From contig NZ_JABFMP010000030.1 in assembly GCF_013359595.1 (NCBI RefSeq), positions 1-64,000 of the forward strand: 64,000 bases of DNA, written 5' to 3'. Under the pieces are notes generated by a model. It was not told the origin of the DNA, made no database searches, and saw only the letters and a program-made list of their open reading frames with translations. The translations under genes were made by a program, and so were the position numbers. Positions 33,418 to 41,781 of the stretch are shown here, piece after piece. Position 1 is the first letter of the stretch. Each line of letters opens with the position of its first letter. Source of the stretch: Pseudomonas sp. C1C7. Its GTDB lineage: Bacteria; Pseudomonadota; Gammaproteobacteria; Pseudomonadales; Pseudomonadaceae.

Positions 33418-34539
33418 ATGTCGACGCGTCGCGAATTCATCAAACAGGTATCGGTGCTTGCCGGTATGGGAGCCGCTTTCACCGGGCTCGGCCTGTCACC
33501 CGCCGCCGTGCTGGCGGCCAGCGCAGAGCGTTGGTACATGCCCGATGAGGGCGACAAACATGAGCAGGCCTTCATCGCCTTCGGCGCCCAGGACGCGGTC
33601 TGGGAAGACTTCACCCCGGACGTGCAAGCGGCGCTCGGGCGCATCGCGCGGGCCATTGCCGACTATGAGCCGCTGACCGTGTTCTGCCGCAAGAGCGAAC
33701 GGGACCTGGCCGAGGCGCATTGCGGCAGCGCCAATGTCACCTACGTCATCACCGAGCTGGACGACATCTGGATGCGCGACATCGGCGCCAATTTCGTGGT
33801 CGATGGCAAGGGCGGGCTGGGCGCCGTGGATTTCAACTTCAACGGCTGGGGCAACAAGCAGCGGCACGGCAAGGATGCGCGGCTGGCGGCGCTGATCGCC
33901 AGGAACGAGCAGGCCAGCTACCTGCGCAGCGAGCTGGTGGGCGAGGGCGGTGGCATCGAAGTGGACGGTCACGGCACCGGGATCATGACCGAAAGCAGCT
34001 GGATCAACGCCAACCGCAATCCCGACTGGACCAAGGCCGAGGTCGAGGAAGAGCTGAAATTCCGTCTGGGCCTGCGCAAGATCATCTGGCTGCCGGGGAT
34101 CAAGGGCAAGGACATCACCGACGCCCATGTCGATTTCTATGCCCGTTTCGTCAAGCCGGGGGTGGTGATCGCCAACCTCGACACCGACCCGCGGTCCTAC
34201 GACAACAAGGTCACCAAGGCCCATCTGGAGATCCTCAGGAACGCCACGGACGCCGATGGTCGCAAGCTGCAGGTGCACACCGTGTCGCCGCCGCTCAAGC
34301 CGCGCAAGAGCAAGTTCAGCCAGGGCAATGACGACTTTGCCGCCGGTTACATCAACTATTTCGTGATCAACGGGGCGATCATCGCACCGCAGTTCGGTGA
34401 CAAGGAGGCCGACCGCAAGGCGTTCGACCTGCTGTCCAGGCTCTATCCGGATCGCGAAGTAGTGCAGCTCAATATCGACGCCATCGCCGCCGGTGGCGGG
34501 GGCATTCACTGTGTGACCAGTCATCAGCCAAGGGTCTAG
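33418..34539 (+). CDS. exported agmatine deiminase (Agu2A'-like, Tat signal)
   Basis: A second agmatine deiminase-type protein of 373 residues. It carries an N-terminal twin-arginine-type signal (STRREFIKQVSVLAGMG) followed by a hydrophobic stretch and AxA cleavage (VLAASA). The catalytic core is intact: DDIWMRDIGANF, EGGGIEVDGHG and Cys365 in GGGGIHCVT. It should act in the periplasm, converting agmatine outside the cytoplasm. Position and signal match the A' gene of agu2ABCA'. Confidence 0.9.
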   Translation: MSTRREFIKQVSVLAGMGAAFTGLGLSPAAVLAASAERWYMPDEGDKHEQAFIAFGAQDAVWEDFTPDVQAALGRIARAIADYEPLTVFCRKSERDLAEAHCGSANVTYVITELDDIWMRDIGANFVVDGKGGLGAVDFNFNGWGNKQRHGKDARLAALIARNEQASYLRSELVGEGGGIEVDGHGTGIMTESSWINANRNPDWTKAEVEEELKFRLGLRKIIWLPGIKGKDITDAHVDFYARFVKPGVVIANLDTDPRSYDNKVTKAHLEILRNATDADGRKLQVHTVSPPLKPRKSKFSQGNDDFAAGYINYFVINGAIIAPQFGDKEADRKAFDLLSRLYPDREVVQLNIDAIAAGGGGIHCVTSHQPRV

Positions 34540-34606
34540 CAGGGGGAGTGGGGGCGTCTGTTAGACTGGCGGACGTCCCTTTACCTTCCTCGAACAAGAG
34601 AGCCCC

Positions 34607-34987
34607 ATGGCCAATCAAGACGTCGTCTTCTATCCCGATCCCGACCAGGATTCCATTTCCTCCGATGTTGCCGAGTTCAACGGCATCCTGATGACCACGC
34701 AGATCCCGACCCGCTTCGACGGTACCCTGGAACTGGGCGACATCACCGTGCAGAGCGAATGCACCCTGCAAGCGCTGAAGGTTGCACTGGAAGGCGCCGG
34801 CAGCTCCATGGACCGGGTCATGCACCTGACCATCTACCTCACCGACATGACCGACCGCGCCGCGTTCAACGAAGTCTACAAGCGCTTCTTCGCCAAGCCA
34901 TGGCCAGTACGCGCCGCGGTCGGCGTTGCCGCCCTGGCGGTGGAAGGCATGCGCGTGGAAGTCGTGGCCATGGCCGCCAAGGCCTGA
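34607..34987 (+). CDS. RidA-family enamine/imine deaminase
   Basis: The 126-residue RidA/YjgF/UK114-like protein hydrolyses reactive enamines and imines to keto acids. Family segments are GILMTTQIPTR, VQSECTLQALKVALEGAGSSMDRVMHLTIYLTDM and the C-terminal VEVVAMAAKA. The usual catalytic Arg near the C-terminus falls in the RAAVGVAAL segment. It follows the agmatine operon by 67 bases and may be co-expressed with it. Confidence 0.87.
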   Translation: MANQDVVFYPDPDQDSISSDVAEFNGILMTTQIPTRFDGTLELGDITVQSECTLQALKVALEGAGSSMDRVMHLTIYLTDMTDRAAFNEVYKRFFAKPWPVRAAVGVAALAVEGMRVEVVAMAAKA

Positions 34988-35027
34988 TTCCCGCCAAACC
35001 TGGTCAGTAAAGCCAGACGCACTTACC

Positions 35028-35073
35028 TGTGGCGAGGGGGCGGTGCGACGTTTCGACAAGCCCCCTCGCCACA
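35028..35073. repeat. GC-rich inverted repeat
   Basis: TGTGGCGAGGGGG and GCCCCCTCGCCACA face each other around an about 20-base centre. The same arms occur at 6090-6119 and half of one at about 24627. Confidence 0.7.
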
Positions 35074-35186
35074 ATTTCCTCCTCACTTGTGCATTCTCCC
35101 CACCACCCGGCAGCACACAGATGCCCGTCAGGCAATTCGCCGGTACAATGCGCCCCTCGACCGTGACCGCCTGACTAAAAAAACAT

Positions 35187-37184
35187 ATGTCCTTGCCCAA
35201 ACATCACCTGGAATTGCTCAGCCCCGCCCGTGACGTGGCCATCGCCCGCGAGGCGATCCTGCATGGTGCCGACGCCGTCTACCTCGGCGGCCCGAGCTTC
35301 GGCGCACGCCACAACGCCTGCAACGAGGTGAGCGATATCGCCGGCCTGGTGGAATTCGCCCATCGCTATCACGCGCGGGTCTTCACCACCATCAACACCA
35401 TCCTGCACGACAACGAGCTGGAGCCGGCGCGCAAGCTGATCCACGAGTTGTACGATGCCGGCGTCGATGCGCTGATCGTCCAGGACCTGGGCGTGATGGA
35501 ACTGGACATCCCGCCGATCGAGCTGCACGCCAGCACCCAGACCGACATCCGCACCCTGGCCCGGGCGAAATTCCTCGATCAGGCCGGTTTCTCGCAACTG
35601 GTACTGGCCCGTGAGCTGAACCTGCAGGAAATCCGCGCCATCGCCGACGAGACCGAGGCGGCGATCGAGTTCTTCATTCACGGCGCGCTGTGCGTGGCGT
35701 TCTCCGGCCAGTGCAACATTTCCCACGCGCAGACCGGGCGCAGCGCCAACCGTGGCGACTGCTCCCAGGCCTGCCGTCTGCCGTACACCCTCAAGGACGA
35801 CCAGGGTCGTGTGGTCGCCTACGAAAAACACCTGCTGTCGATGAAGGACAACAACCAGAGCGCCAACATCCGCGCCCTGGTGGAAGCCGGCGTGCGCTCG
35901 TTCAAGATCGAAGGGCGCTACAAGGACATGGGCTACGTGAAGAACATCACCGCCTACTACCGCCAGCGCCTGGACGATGTGCTCGAAGACCGCCCGGACC
36001 TGGCCCGCGCCTCCAGCGGCCGCACCGCGCACTTCTTCGTGCCCGATCCGGACAAGACCTTCCACCGTGGCAGCACCGACTACTTCGTGACCGACCGCAA
36101 GGTCGACATCGGCGCCTTCGATTCGCCGACCTTCACCGGCCTGCCGGTGGGTGTGGTGGAAAAGGTCGGCAAGCGCGATCTGACAGTGGTCACCCACGAG
36201 CCGCTGTCCAACGGCGACGGCCTCAACGTGCTGCTCAAGCGTGAAGTGGTCGGCTGGCGTACCAACATCGCCGAGCCCAAGGGTGAATTCGAGGAAGACG
36301 GCGAGAAGCGCTACCGCTACCGCGTCGAGCCCAACGAAATGCCGGAAGGCCTGTACAAGCTGCGTCCGAACCATCCGTTGAGCCGCAACCTGGACCACAA
36401 CTGGCAGCAGGCCTTGCAGAAGACCTCCGCCGAGCGTCGCATCGGCGTGGCCTGGGTCGCGCGTCTGGACGAGCAGCGCCTGCAATTGACCGCCACCAGC
36501 GAGGAGGGCGTCAGCGCCAGCGTGACCCTGAACGGTCCGTTCGGTGTGGCCAACAAGCCGGAGCAGGCGCTGGAGCAGTTGCGCGACTTGCTGGGCCAAC
36601 TCGGCACCACCGAGTACCACGCCACCGACATCAAGCTGGACGCGCCGCAGGCGTTCTTCATCCCCAACTCGCAGCTCAAGGCCCTGCGCCGCGAGGTGAT
36701 CGAGGCGCTGACCGTGGCGCGGGTCAAGGCGCATCCGCGCGGCGGTCGCAAGGCCGAGGCCACGCCACCGCCGGTGTACCCGGAATCGCACCTGTCGTTC
36801 CTGGCCAACGTCTACAACCAGAAGGCCCGGGATTTCTATCACCGTCACGGGGTGAAATTGATCGACGCGGCGTACGAGGCCCATGAGGAGCCGGGCGAAG
36901 TGCCGGTGATGATCACCAAGCACTGCCTGCGCTTCTCCTTCAACCTGTGCCCGAAACAGGCCAAGGGCGTGACCGGCGTGAAGACCAAGGTCGCACCGAT
37001 GCAACTGATCCACGGCGATGAAGTGCTGACCCTGAAGTTCGACTGCAAGCCGTGCGAGATGCACATCATCGGCAAGATGAAAGGCCACATCCTCAACATG
37101 CCGCAGCCTGGCAGCGTGCAGCCCGTGGTCGGCTACATCAGCCCCGAAGACCTGCTCAAAACCATCCCCCGCGCCCCGCACTAA
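35187..37184 (+). CDS. rlhA: 23S rRNA 5-hydroxycytidine C2501 synthase (RlhA), U32 family
   Basis: This 665-residue peptidase-U32-family protein closely follows E. coli RlhA (YdcP) along its whole length. Examples are the start HLELLSPARDVAIAREAILH, then IELHASTQTDIRTL, FEIEGRYKDM-like SFKIEGRYKDMGYVKNITA, and the C-terminal CDCKPCEMHIIGKMKGHIL. RlhA hydroxylates C2501 of 23S rRNA using prephenate as a cofactor source and an Fe-S centre. The U32 core is followed by the DUF3656-type region. It stands alone. The shorter paralogue TrhP is about 450 residues, so this is the RlhA branch. Confidence 0.92.
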   Translation: MSLPKHHLELLSPARDVAIAREAILHGADAVYLGGPSFGARHNACNEVSDIAGLVEFAHRYHARVFTTINTILHDNELEPARKLIHELYDAGVDALIVQDLGVMELDIPPIELHASTQTDIRTLARAKFLDQAGFSQLVLARELNLQEIRAIADETEAAIEFFIHGALCVAFSGQCNISHAQTGRSANRGDCSQACRLPYTLKDDQGRVVAYEKHLLSMKDNNQSANIRALVEAGVRSFKIEGRYKDMGYVKNITAYYRQRLDDVLEDRPDLARASSGRTAHFFVPDPDKTFHRGSTDYFVTDRKVDIGAFDSPTFTGLPVGVVEKVGKRDLTVVTHEPLSNGDGLNVLLKREVVGWRTNIAEPKGEFEEDGEKRYRYRVEPNEMPEGLYKLRPNHPLSRNLDHNWQQALQKTSAERRIGVAWVARLDEQRLQLTATSEEGVSASVTLNGPFGVANKPEQALEQLRDLLGQLGTTEYHATDIKLDAPQAFFIPNSQLKALRREVIEALTVARVKAHPRGGRKAEATPPPVYPESHLSFLANVYNQKARDFYHRHGVKLIDAAYEAHEEPGEVPVMITKHCLRFSFNLCPKQAKGVTGVKTKVAPMQLIHGDEVLTLKFDCKPCEMHIIGKMKGHILNMPQPGSVQPVVGYISPEDLLKTIPRAPH

Positions 37185-37210
37185 GTCCACTCGGCTACCT
37201 GCAGGCGCTG

Positions 37211-37320
37211 TGTAGGAGCTGTGTAGGAGCTGTGTAGGAGCTGTCGAGTGAAACGAGGCTGCGATCTTTTAATTGTTTAAAAGCAAAATCAAAAGATCGC
37301 AGCCTTCGGCAGCTCCTACA
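37211..37320. repeat. long REPIN with tandemly triplicated end
   Basis: The left edge TGTAGGAGCTG occurs three times in tandem (37211-37243) before the usual REPIN body. The right end ATCGCAGCCTTCGGCAGC followed by TCCTACA closes it at 37320. The end triplication is unlike the other copies in the window. Confidence 0.9.
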
Positions 37321-37345
37321 GAAATAATGCGTTATGTCGCGTCCC

Positions 37346-37372
37346 CTTGTGGGAGCGAGCCTGCTCGCGATG
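37346..37372. repeat. single short REP hairpin
   Basis: CTTGTGGGAGCGAGCCTGCTCGCGATG is one REP of the short class. The rest of the gap before mscS shows no gene. Confidence 0.65.
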
Positions 37373-37453
37373 CCTTCTGCCCCCCCCCAAACTGGCGGCC
37401 CGCCAAGGCTGTGCTAGCGTCTTGAGGTCATCCCTTATTTGCGAGCTTCTGCC

Positions 37454-38326
37454 ATGGACGAGACAATCGTTAATGTAACCACCGAGAAGTTCAACGCACT
37501 TATTGCAGTCGTGCAGGCTTATGGTGTCGCTTTTGCGGTCAAAGTGCTGGTCGCCATCGGTTTCTGGATCGTCGGCCGCTGGCTGATCGGATTTGCCGTC
37601 GGCATGGTGCAAAAGGCCCTCGGCAAGCAGAAGGTCGATCCGACCGTGCTGCGTTATGTCGGCTCGGCCATCACCGTCACCCTGAACATCATTCTGGTCA
37701 TCGCCATCCTCGGCTACCTGGGCATGCAGACCACCACCTTCGCGGCACTGCTCGCCGCGGTCGGCCTGGCGATCGGCATGGCCTGGTCGGGGCTGCTGGC
37801 GAATCTTGCGGCCGGCGCCTTCATCATCGTGCTGCGGCCGTTCAAGGTCGGCGATTTCATCTGTGCCGGCGGCGTGACCGGTACGGTAATGGAGATCGGC
37901 CTGTTCGCCACCTCGATCAACACCCCGGACAACGTGCTGACCCTGGTGGGCAACAACAAGATCTTCAGCGACAACATCCAGAACTACACCCACAACCCGT
38001 TCCGCCGGGTCGAGCTCAAGGCTCAGCTGTCCGGTGCCGCTGACTGGAAAGCCGCGGCGGCCTTGCTGAAAGAGAAAATCGCCGCCGTTCCCAACGTGCT
38101 GGAAACCCCGGCGATCGACGTGGAGATTCTCGAGTTCAACCTGGTCGGCCCGGTGCTGGCGGTGCGTCCGTACTGCCACAACGAGCATTACTGGCAGGTG
38201 TATTTCGACACCAACCGCATCATCAAGGATGCCCTCGGCGAAGCCGGTTTCCCGGCGCCAATGCCGGCGCAGACGGTGATCTTCCAGCAAGGCGCCGCGT
38301 TGCCGGGACCGCTTGCAGGCAAGTAA
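37454..38326 (+). CDS. mscS: small-conductance mechanosensitive channel (MscS)
   Basis: This 290-residue channel has three N-terminal membrane helices. The third, pore-lining helix is the Ala/Gly-patterned AALLAAVGLAIGMAWSGLLANLAAG. A beta domain (PFKVGDFICAGGVTGTVMEIGLFATSI) follows, then a C-terminal alpha/beta domain. Two methionine starts exist; 37454 (MDETIVNVTTEKF) gives the typical MscS start. It protects against hypo-osmotic shock in the inner membrane. Confidence 0.93.
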   Translation: MDETIVNVTTEKFNALIAVVQAYGVAFAVKVLVAIGFWIVGRWLIGFAVGMVQKALGKQKVDPTVLRYVGSAITVTLNIILVIAILGYLGMQTTTFAALLAAVGLAIGMAWSGLLANLAAGAFIIVLRPFKVGDFICAGGVTGTVMEIGLFATSINTPDNVLTLVGNNKIFSDNIQNYTHNPFRRVELKAQLSGAADWKAAAALLKEKIAAVPNVLETPAIDVEILEFNLVGPVLAVRPYCHNEHYWQVYFDTNRIIKDALGEAGFPAPMPAQTVIFQQGAALPGPLAGK

Positions 38327-38340
38327 GGCCGCTTCATGGC

Positions 38341-38778
38341 TCAGCGTTGGCGGTTTCGGCCGCCAATGCGATTGATCAACAGCAAGCAACCTCCGACCAG
38401 CAACGCCGCCGCGGCCACGAGCAAAGGGGAAGGGCGTTGCGCGAATGTCTGGAGCGGCCGTGCATCTATCCTGGCCAGCGCAATATCGACCCGGGCGCGA
38501 AAGGGCTCCGGGCTCAGTTCCAGGCGTGCGCCATCGCCCAGGGTCAAGGTCAGGTCCTCGACAATGCCGGCAATCCGGCCGGGAAACACCGGCTCGCCCG
38601 TCGGGTCGAGCTGATCGTAGAAAAACTGCTGACCCTCGAGCCAGCCGACGGCGGTCTGCAGTTCGGGGCCCAGGTAGTATTTGCCATCAAGGAAAAAACC
38701 CGGAAAGTGATGCGCGCGCTCGACACTGTCGACGACGTAACGCTCGCCCGGCTTCATGCCGGTGGCTGGAGCAATCAT
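38341..38778 (-). CDS. single-span membrane-anchored protein, 145 residues
   Basis: The family is not recognised. A soluble domain (GMKPGERYVVDSVERAHHF, then PVFPGRIAGIVEDLTLTLGDGARLEL) is followed by one C-terminal hydrophobic helix (LLVAAAALLVGGCLLLI) and a basic tail. GGAGG before the ATG at 38778 favours this start over 38808. It is convergent with mscS. Confidence 0.72.
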   Translation of the reverse strand: MIAPATGMKPGERYVVDSVERAHHFPGFFLDGKYYLGPELQTAVGWLEGQQFFYDQLDPTGEPVFPGRIAGIVEDLTLTLGDGARLELSPEPFRARVDIALARIDARPLQTFAQRPSPLLVAAAALLVGGCLLLINRIGGRNRQR

Positions 38779-38812
38779 GGTGCGGTCCTCCGTGTTGTAA
38801 GCGATCAACTGA

Positions 38813-38840
38813 AAAGCCCGCCATCAATAGCGCGGGCTTT
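38813..38840 (-). terminator. hairpin downstream of the secreted-protein gene
   Basis: On the minus strand AGCCCGC-N9-GGCGGGCTTTTC forms a GC-rich stem with a short T-run. It is placed 32 bases past the stop of the gene at 38872. Confidence 0.65.
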
Positions 38841-38871
38841 GCGGTTTTTGCCAAGTGGGGCCTTTCACCGA

Positions 38872-39171
38872 TCAGCTCCCGGTGCCCTTGCCATCACCAC
38901 CGCCTTTGGAGCCGCCTGCCGGAGCCGGTCCGTTGTCGGTGGTGCCTGCATCGGCGCCGTTGGTTGCCGAGCCGGTCTTGCCATCGATGCCTTTGGTCAT
39001 GCTGCCGCCATCTGTGCCGGTGCCGACACTGTTCGATTCATCGCCTTGCGGCTGTGCGGTGCCGGGTGGAAGGGCAGAGCCCTCGGTGGTCTTCTCGGCG
39101 GCCAGGGCGCTCAGGGAACTGGCGGACAACAGGCCGGCGAGTGCCAGGGCGATTAATTTGCTGTTGATCAT
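38872..39171 (-). CDS. small secreted Gly/Ser/Thr-rich protein
   Basis: The 99-residue protein has a signal peptide (cleavage near LSALAAE). A low-complexity mature region follows (EGSALPPGTAQPQGDES, later GGSKGGGDGKGTGS), probably disordered. No domain is recognised. Small proteins of this sort are common in Pseudomonas genomes, but their role is unknown. Confidence 0.75.
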   Translation of the reverse strand: MINSKLIALALAGLLSASSLSALAAEKTTEGSALPPGTAQPQGDESNSVGTGTDGGSMTKGIDGKTGSATNGADAGTTDNGPAPAGGSKGGGDGKGTGS

Positions 39172-39306
39172 TTGAGTCTTCCTTGCTGAGTGGATGTATC
39201 CATTGGAAGAATCGCCCGGAGTGAAAGTGCAGCGCAGCGGACGAGCGGCAGTGCGGTCATGCCACCGAGCCTGAGGTTGGCGCGATATTTGTGGGACAAC
39301 ACAATA

Positions 39307-39402
39307 CCTGTAGGGGCGAGGCTTGCCCGCGAAGGCGTCAGCACAGTCGACATCGATGTTGGATGTGCCGGCCTCTTCGCGGGCAAGCCTCGCTCCTACA
39401 GG
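39307..39402. repeat. REPIN
   Basis: CCTGTAGGGGCGAGGCTTGCCCGCGAAGGC faces CCTCTTCGCGGGCAAGCCTCGCTCCTACAGG; arms are nearly perfect. Confidence 0.9.
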
Positions 39403-39419
39403 GGGCGGGGCGCGGAATG

Positions 39420-39554
39420 TCAGTTGCCGTCGGCCACCTTGCGCTCGATTTCGTCAACCTTGCGCTGGACTTCATCAGCCTCGGGTTCGTCGTCGGAAGA
39501 CGGAGTGGCAGGCAGGGGTTCATCCGGGATGTCAGCAGGATCATGGTCGTTCAT
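39420..39554 (-). CDS. very small acidic protein, 44 residues
   Basis: A 44-residue acidic, Pro-rich protein (NDHDPADIPDEPLPATPSS) with a charged helical tail (ADEVQRKVDEIERKVAD). GGAGGA lies eight bases before the ATG at 39554, which supports translation. No family is recognised. Confidence 0.6.
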   Translation of the reverse strand: MNDHDPADIPDEPLPATPSSDDEPEADEVQRKVDEIERKVADGN

Positions 39555-39610
39555 GAGGGCTTCCTCCAGTGTGTTCACATTGGATGAAGCACCACGGGGC
39601 GAGTTCGAGT

Positions 39611-39870
39611 TTATCGCCGGCCGGTTGTTCGACGCTGGAAGACCGCCCGCAACCCAAGGCAAATCATCGCCCCGAGAAACGCCAACGCCATGTCCTTCTG
39701 CGAATCCCAGATGTCCTTCTGGGTAGCGACGAAGGCTTCGGCCTGATCGTCGCCCAGGTACTAACAGGGGCAGCCAGGACGATGGCCACCGCTGTCGCCA
39801 GCAGGATCGCTGCCTGGACAGGGGTGGCCGACTCCAGCGTGGCAGGTTCGTTACGAGGCGCGAGACTCAA
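39611..39870 (-). pseudogene. frameshifted small membrane-protein gene
   Basis: A TTG start at 39870 overlaps the upstream stop (TTGA) and opens MSLAPRNEPATLESATPVQ and a hydrophobic segment ending VLAAPVS. In the next frame the sequence continues sensibly as YLGDDQAEAFVATQKDIWDS, then LAFLGAMICLGLRAVFQ, to a TAA at 39611. A single missing base near 39757-39765 (CCTGTTAG-TACCTGG) would join them into one protein of about 86 residues. It may be a true mutation or a sequencing error. Confidence 0.65.
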
Positions 39871-40445
39871 AACGCGCCGGAGCCGAAATAGATGAAGGTC
39901 ACGGCTGCGGCAATGGCGAACGCGCCCAGGGCTTTGGAGGCGAAACGATGCGCTCGGGAAGAACCGGTCGATCGCGGCAGATGTGTGCCGGAATACACCG
40001 GGCGGCTGAAGTAGCCGTCCATGGTGGCCTTGTAGGTGAAGCGCAGGCCGATGATCAGAAACAGCACGATCAGGCTGATGACGATCGCCTGGATAATCGT
40101 CGGATCGACCGTGGGTTTGGGCAATTCTTCTTCGCAGGCGGTGCTGAAGTCTTCGGCGATGCTGATGCGCCCGTCATCCAGCGAGGCCAGCAACGGGCCC
40201 TGGCCACCGGGCAGGTTGAGGTCCCGCGCCTGATACTTCCAGAGCGTGGCCGAGCCTTCCCGGCAATAGGTGAAACCGCTCGGATTGGAGGCGACGATGA
40301 TGCAGGCGTCGTTGATTCCGTGTTTCTTCAAGGTCTCGGTGGCCGACCTTGTGAAGTCCAGCTCCAGGACGGGAATGCTGCCATTGGCGAGCGCGCCGGC
40401 GGACACCACCAGGCTTCCCAAGAGACAAAGCGTCGAGATGTTCAA
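39867..40445 (-). CDS. exported or membrane protein with TTG start
   Basis: This 192-residue protein has a signal peptide (LGSLVVSAGALANG) and a domain with a possible disulfide (CIIVASNPSGFTYC). A central hydrophobic segment (IIQAIVISLIVLFLIIGL) and a second near the C-terminus (ALGAFAIAAAVTFIYFG) follow. The start is TTG with AAGGA six bases upstream; no in-frame ATG fits. It is coupled to the frameshifted gene downstream. The family is not recognised. Confidence 0.68.
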   Translation of the reverse strand: MNISTLCLLGSLVVSAGALANGSIPVLELDFTRSATETLKKHGINDACIIVASNPSGFTYCREGSATLWKYQARDLNLPGGQGPLLASLDDGRISIAEDFSTACEEELPKPTVDPTIIQAIVISLIVLFLIIGLRFTYKATMDGYFSRPVYSGTHLPRSTGSSRAHRFASKALGAFAIAAAVTFIYFGSGAF

Positions 40446-40667
40446 GGTTATATCCTTGTTTTTATTGGTTTTTTACTTTGCTGGTGAGTGCTGCGCTTCG
40501 TCCCTTGAGTAAGTCTAGTTTGCAAATGGCGGCTTGATGTTCAAATTGTGTGAAGCCAATCACGTATTTTACTGGCGCGGGGTGGGGCGACAGACGACAT
40601 GGCGGACTTCGCCGGGCTGTGCCTTACTCGGGGATTGAGCCGCCTGCCGAAGAAGACGAAAAGCATC

Positions 40668-41078
40668 ATGCACAAGGACATCACGGGTTCGACACCCGCG
40701 CAGGGCACGGACTCTGCCTCTGATTTTATCGACGGGAAAATCCGCGAACTCAACGACTGGCGCGGTCAGACACTGGCCCGGGTGAGGGCGCTCATCAAGC
40801 AGGCCGACCCCGATGTGGTGGAGGAAGTGAAGTGGCGGGGCGTGCCGGTCTGGTCACACGACGGGATCATCTGCACCGGTGAAACCTACAAGCAGGCGGT
40901 GAAATTGACCTTTGCCAAGGGCGCGGCGCTGGAGGATCCGTCGGGGTTGTTCAATGCCAGCCTTGAAGGCAATACCCGGCGGGCGATCGATCTGCATGAA
41001 GGCGACAGCATCGACGGAGCCGCGCTCGAGGCCCTGATCCGCGCGGCCATACAACTCAACATCGCCAAACACAAATAG
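40668..41078 (+). CDS. DUF1801-family protein (YdhG-like)
   Basis: The 136-residue protein has the DUF1801 pattern LARVRALIKQADPDVVEEVKWRGVPVWSHDGIICTGETYKQ, then KLTFAKGAAL and a helical tail. The family resembles iron-chaperone-like YdhG/Fra proteins, but its function is uncertain. Start 40668 leaves a short disordered N-terminus; an in-frame upstream start at 40599 is less likely. Confidence 0.85.
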   Translation: MHKDITGSTPAQGTDSASDFIDGKIRELNDWRGQTLARVRALIKQADPDVVEEVKWRGVPVWSHDGIICTGETYKQAVKLTFAKGAALEDPSGLFNASLEGNTRRAIDLHEGDSIDGAALEALIRAAIQLNIAKHK

Positions 41079-41094
41079 CCCGCTACACCTGTCC

Positions 41095-41200
41095 CCTGTA
41101 GGCGCGAGCATGCTCGCGATGCAATCCCAGGCACCGCGGGGCATCAGGCTGCCAGCGTTATCGTTAACGACCATTCGCGGGCAAGCCTCGCTCCCACAGG
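41095..41200. repeat. REPIN
   Basis: CCTGTAGGCGCGAGCATGCTCGCGATGC faces ATTCGCGGGCAAGCCTCGCTCCCACAGG. It lies between the convergent DUF1801 and msrA genes. Confidence 0.8.
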
Positions 41201-41223
41201 TCCAGCGCCCCACAGGTGCTGAA

Positions 41224-41730
41224 TCAACCCCGCTTGGGCAACGTCCAATTCGGCCGAATGAAATGGCAGGTGTAGCCGTTCGGATAGTGCTCCAGGTAAT
41301 CCTGGTGCTCCGGTTCCGCTTCCCAGAACGGGCCGGCCGGTTCGATCTCGGTGACCACCTTGCCGGGCCAGAGGCCGGAGGCGTCGACGTCTGCCACCGT
41401 GTCCTGCGCGACGTGCTTCTGCTCTTCGCTCAGGTAATAGATCGCCGAGCGATAGCTGGTCCCCAGGTCATTGCCCTGGCGGTTTTTCGTACTCGGATCG
41501 TGGATCTGGAAGAAAAACTCGAGGATCTTGCGATAACTGATCCGCGCCGGATCGAAGATGATTTCGATCGCTTCGGCGTGGGTGCCATGGTTGCGGTAGG
41601 TCGCATTGGCTACATCGCCGCCGGAGTAGCCCACCCGCGTGGCCAGCACGCCGGGGTAGCGCCGCAACAGATCCTGCATGCCCCAGAAGCAGCCGCCGGC
41701 CAGGATGGCGGTTTCGGTGTTCGTCGTCAT
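41224..41730 (-). CDS. msrA: Peptide methionine sulfoxide reductase MsrA
   Basis: This 168-residue MsrA reduces methionine-S-sulfoxide. Catalytic Cys14 sits in GGCFWG, and the family segments GYSGGDVANATYRNHGTHAEAIEI and GNDLGTSYRSAIYY are present. The C-terminus lacks the extra resolving-cysteine tail seen in longer forms. It lies alone after a REPIN and upstream of the copper-chaperone pair in the same direction. Confidence 0.94.
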   Translation of the reverse strand: MTTNTETAILAGGCFWGMQDLLRRYPGVLATRVGYSGGDVANATYRNHGTHAEAIEIIFDPARISYRKILEFFFQIHDPSTKNRQGNDLGTSYRSAIYYLSEEQKHVAQDTVADVDASGLWPGKVVTEIEPAGPFWEAEPEHQDYLEHYPNGYTCHFIRPNWTLPKRG

Positions 41731-41781
41731 GTACGCATCTCCCGTCAGTGAGCGACCCCGGTGATCGGGGCCGTCAGACCA

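Noticed and set aside
35175..37190. 671-residue minus-strand open frame opposite rlhA
   Set aside because: Its Val/Leu/Ala/Gln/His-rich translation has no domain, and rlhA matches its family along the full length.
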